DNA from: JANYIP01 sp031394045 | GTDB taxonomy: Bacteria; Actinomycetota; Actinomycetes; Prado026 | DNA: 6,969 bases | NCBI GenBank assembly: GCA_031394045.1 | Contig: JANMWN010000058.1 | Location: 1-6,969, forward strand | Reading direction: 5' to 3' | Shown here: positions 6,401 to 6,969 of the stretch, one piece after another | How positions within the stretch are numbered: the stretch's first letter is position 1 | Layout of the letters: each line of letters opens with the position of its first letter | Translations under genes and position numbers: made by a program | Notes under the pieces: model-generated | Seen by the model: only the letters and a program-made list of their open reading frames with translations | The model's database searches: none | Told to the model about the DNA's origin: nothing

Positions 6401-6969
6401 CGCCGACGCAGCCCTCGACCCCTGACCCGGCCGACGCCGTGGATCCGGTGGCACTCGACCCGACGATGCTGCGCGACCTGCTCGGCGTGCCCTTTACCGA
6501 CGAGCAGCTCGCGGCGGCGACCGCACCGCTCGAACCTGCTGTCGTCATCGCCGGCGCGGGCTCGGGCAAGACGACCGTGATGGCCGCGCGGGTGGTCTGG
6601 CTGGTCGTGTCCGGCCAGGTCGTGCCCGAGCAGATCCTGGGGCTCACCTTCACCAACAAGGCGGCCGCCGAGCTGGCCGCACGGATCCGGGACGCACTGC
6701 GCAAGGCCGGGGGTCCGCTCGCGGTCGCCGACGTCGACCTGGAGCCGACGGTCGCGACCTACCACGCGTACGCCGGGCGACTGCTGCGCGAGCACGGGCT
6801 GTGGATCGGGGTCGAGCCGTCCGCCCGGCTGCTGGCCGACGCGACCCGGTTCCAGCTGGCCGAGCGTGCGCTCCGTCGGGCCCGCGGCCCGTTCCCCGAG
6901 CTCGACAAGACCGTGGCCAACCTGGTCGGCGACGTCGTCCAGCTCGACGGCGAGCTGAACGAGCACCTC
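6397..6969 (+). CDS. adnB: AdnB: UvrD-like helicase/nuclease subunit of AdnAB, N-terminal part (3' end outside window)
   Basis: From GTG 6397 the frame stays open for 191 codons to the window edge. After a Pro/Asp-rich, probably disordered leader of about 28 residues come the opening SF1 helicase motifs: Q-motif FTDEQ (33-37), Walker A AGAGSGKTT (52-60, Lys58), motif Ia GLTFTNKAAAEL (82-93) and Ib VATYHAYAGRLLREHG (119-134). These are canonical UvrD/Rep forms, closer to consensus than the matching AdnA motifs. Two consecutive UvrD-type genes, the first with a C-terminal Fe-S nuclease, are the arrangement of mycobacterial Rv3202c-Rv3201c (adnA-adnB). That is the basis for the name, because the AdnB nuclease domain lies outside the window. 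Known role: the leading motor of the heterodimer and its second nuclease. The GTGA overlap with adnA fits equimolar, coupled synthesis of the two subunits. A stand-alone UvrD helicase is possible but less likely. Confidence 0.88.
   Translation, partial: MTPTQPSTPDPADAVDPVALDPTMLRDLLGVPFTDEQLAAATAPLEPAVVIAGAGSGKTTVMAARVVWLVVSGQVVPEQILGLTFTNKAAAELAARIRDALRKAGGPLAVADVDLEPTVATYHAYAGRLLREHGLWIGVEPSARLLADATRFQLAERALRRARGPFPELDKTVANLVGDVVQLDGELNEHL

Noticed and set aside
4640..6454. A 604-codon leftward open frame antisense to adnA
   Set aside because: The composition (Arg, Gly, Val, Asp, Pro runs) is that of a GC-rich antisense frame, with no recognisable motif, while the plus strand carries a complete set of helicase and nuclease motifs.
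1..6969. Mobile element, CRISPR, tRNA/rRNA or a defence island
   Set aside because: No transposase, integrase, direct-repeat array, tRNA-like cloverleaf or phage gene was seen. Composition is even across the window. The helicase-nuclease pair is a housekeeping repair complex rather than a defence module.

Overview
The window is about 70% G+C by eye, with strong third-position G/C bias, GTG starts and 4-bp start/stop overlaps. This fits a high-GC actinobacterium. The tandem adnA-adnB arrangement is the actinobacterial double-strand-break resection machine. A Nocardioides-like (Propionibacteriales) source is my guess from overall style and is not proven by the sequence.

Layout from left to right. 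(1) Positions 2-262 (+) hold the 3' end of a protein carrying a PKD domain. (2) A nested hairpin at 266-305 fills the short gap between two convergent genes and is probably a shared terminator. (3) Positions 324-2756 (-) encode an 810-residue polytopic membrane protein. It has an N-terminal six-helix block, a central protein-kinase-like domain that lacks the catalytic residues, and a C-terminal LPG-synthase-TM (UPF0104, MprF/AglD-type flippase) domain. (4) A 48-bp divergent promoter region lies at 2757-2804. (5) A rightward operon follows: an alkyltransferase-like protein (2805-3149), adnA (3146-6400) and the start of adnB (6397 to the window end). These three genes are joined by ATGA and GTGA overlaps.

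The rightward operon is a DNA-repair unit. The ATL protein resembles O6-alkylguanine-DNA alkyltransferase, but the acceptor Cys and the following His are both Trp (PWWR). It should therefore bind alkylated bases without repairing them. AdnA and AdnB are expected to form a heterodimeric motor-nuclease that unwinds and resects double-strand breaks. AdnA is complete, with all helicase motifs, a RecB-type nuclease and a four-cysteine Fe-S signature. Only the first 191 codons of AdnB, covering the first motor motifs, are in the window. The membrane protein is divergently transcribed and may share control with the operon, but no functional link is shown.

I see no tRNA, rRNA, CRISPR array, insertion sequence, phage gene or obvious horizontally acquired segment. 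Every stretch longer than 300 bases is explained by a gene. Nothing here demonstrates a wholly new system. The most interesting points are the pseudokinase-flippase fusion, the double-Trp ATL coupled to adnAB, and the diverged motor motifs of AdnA.
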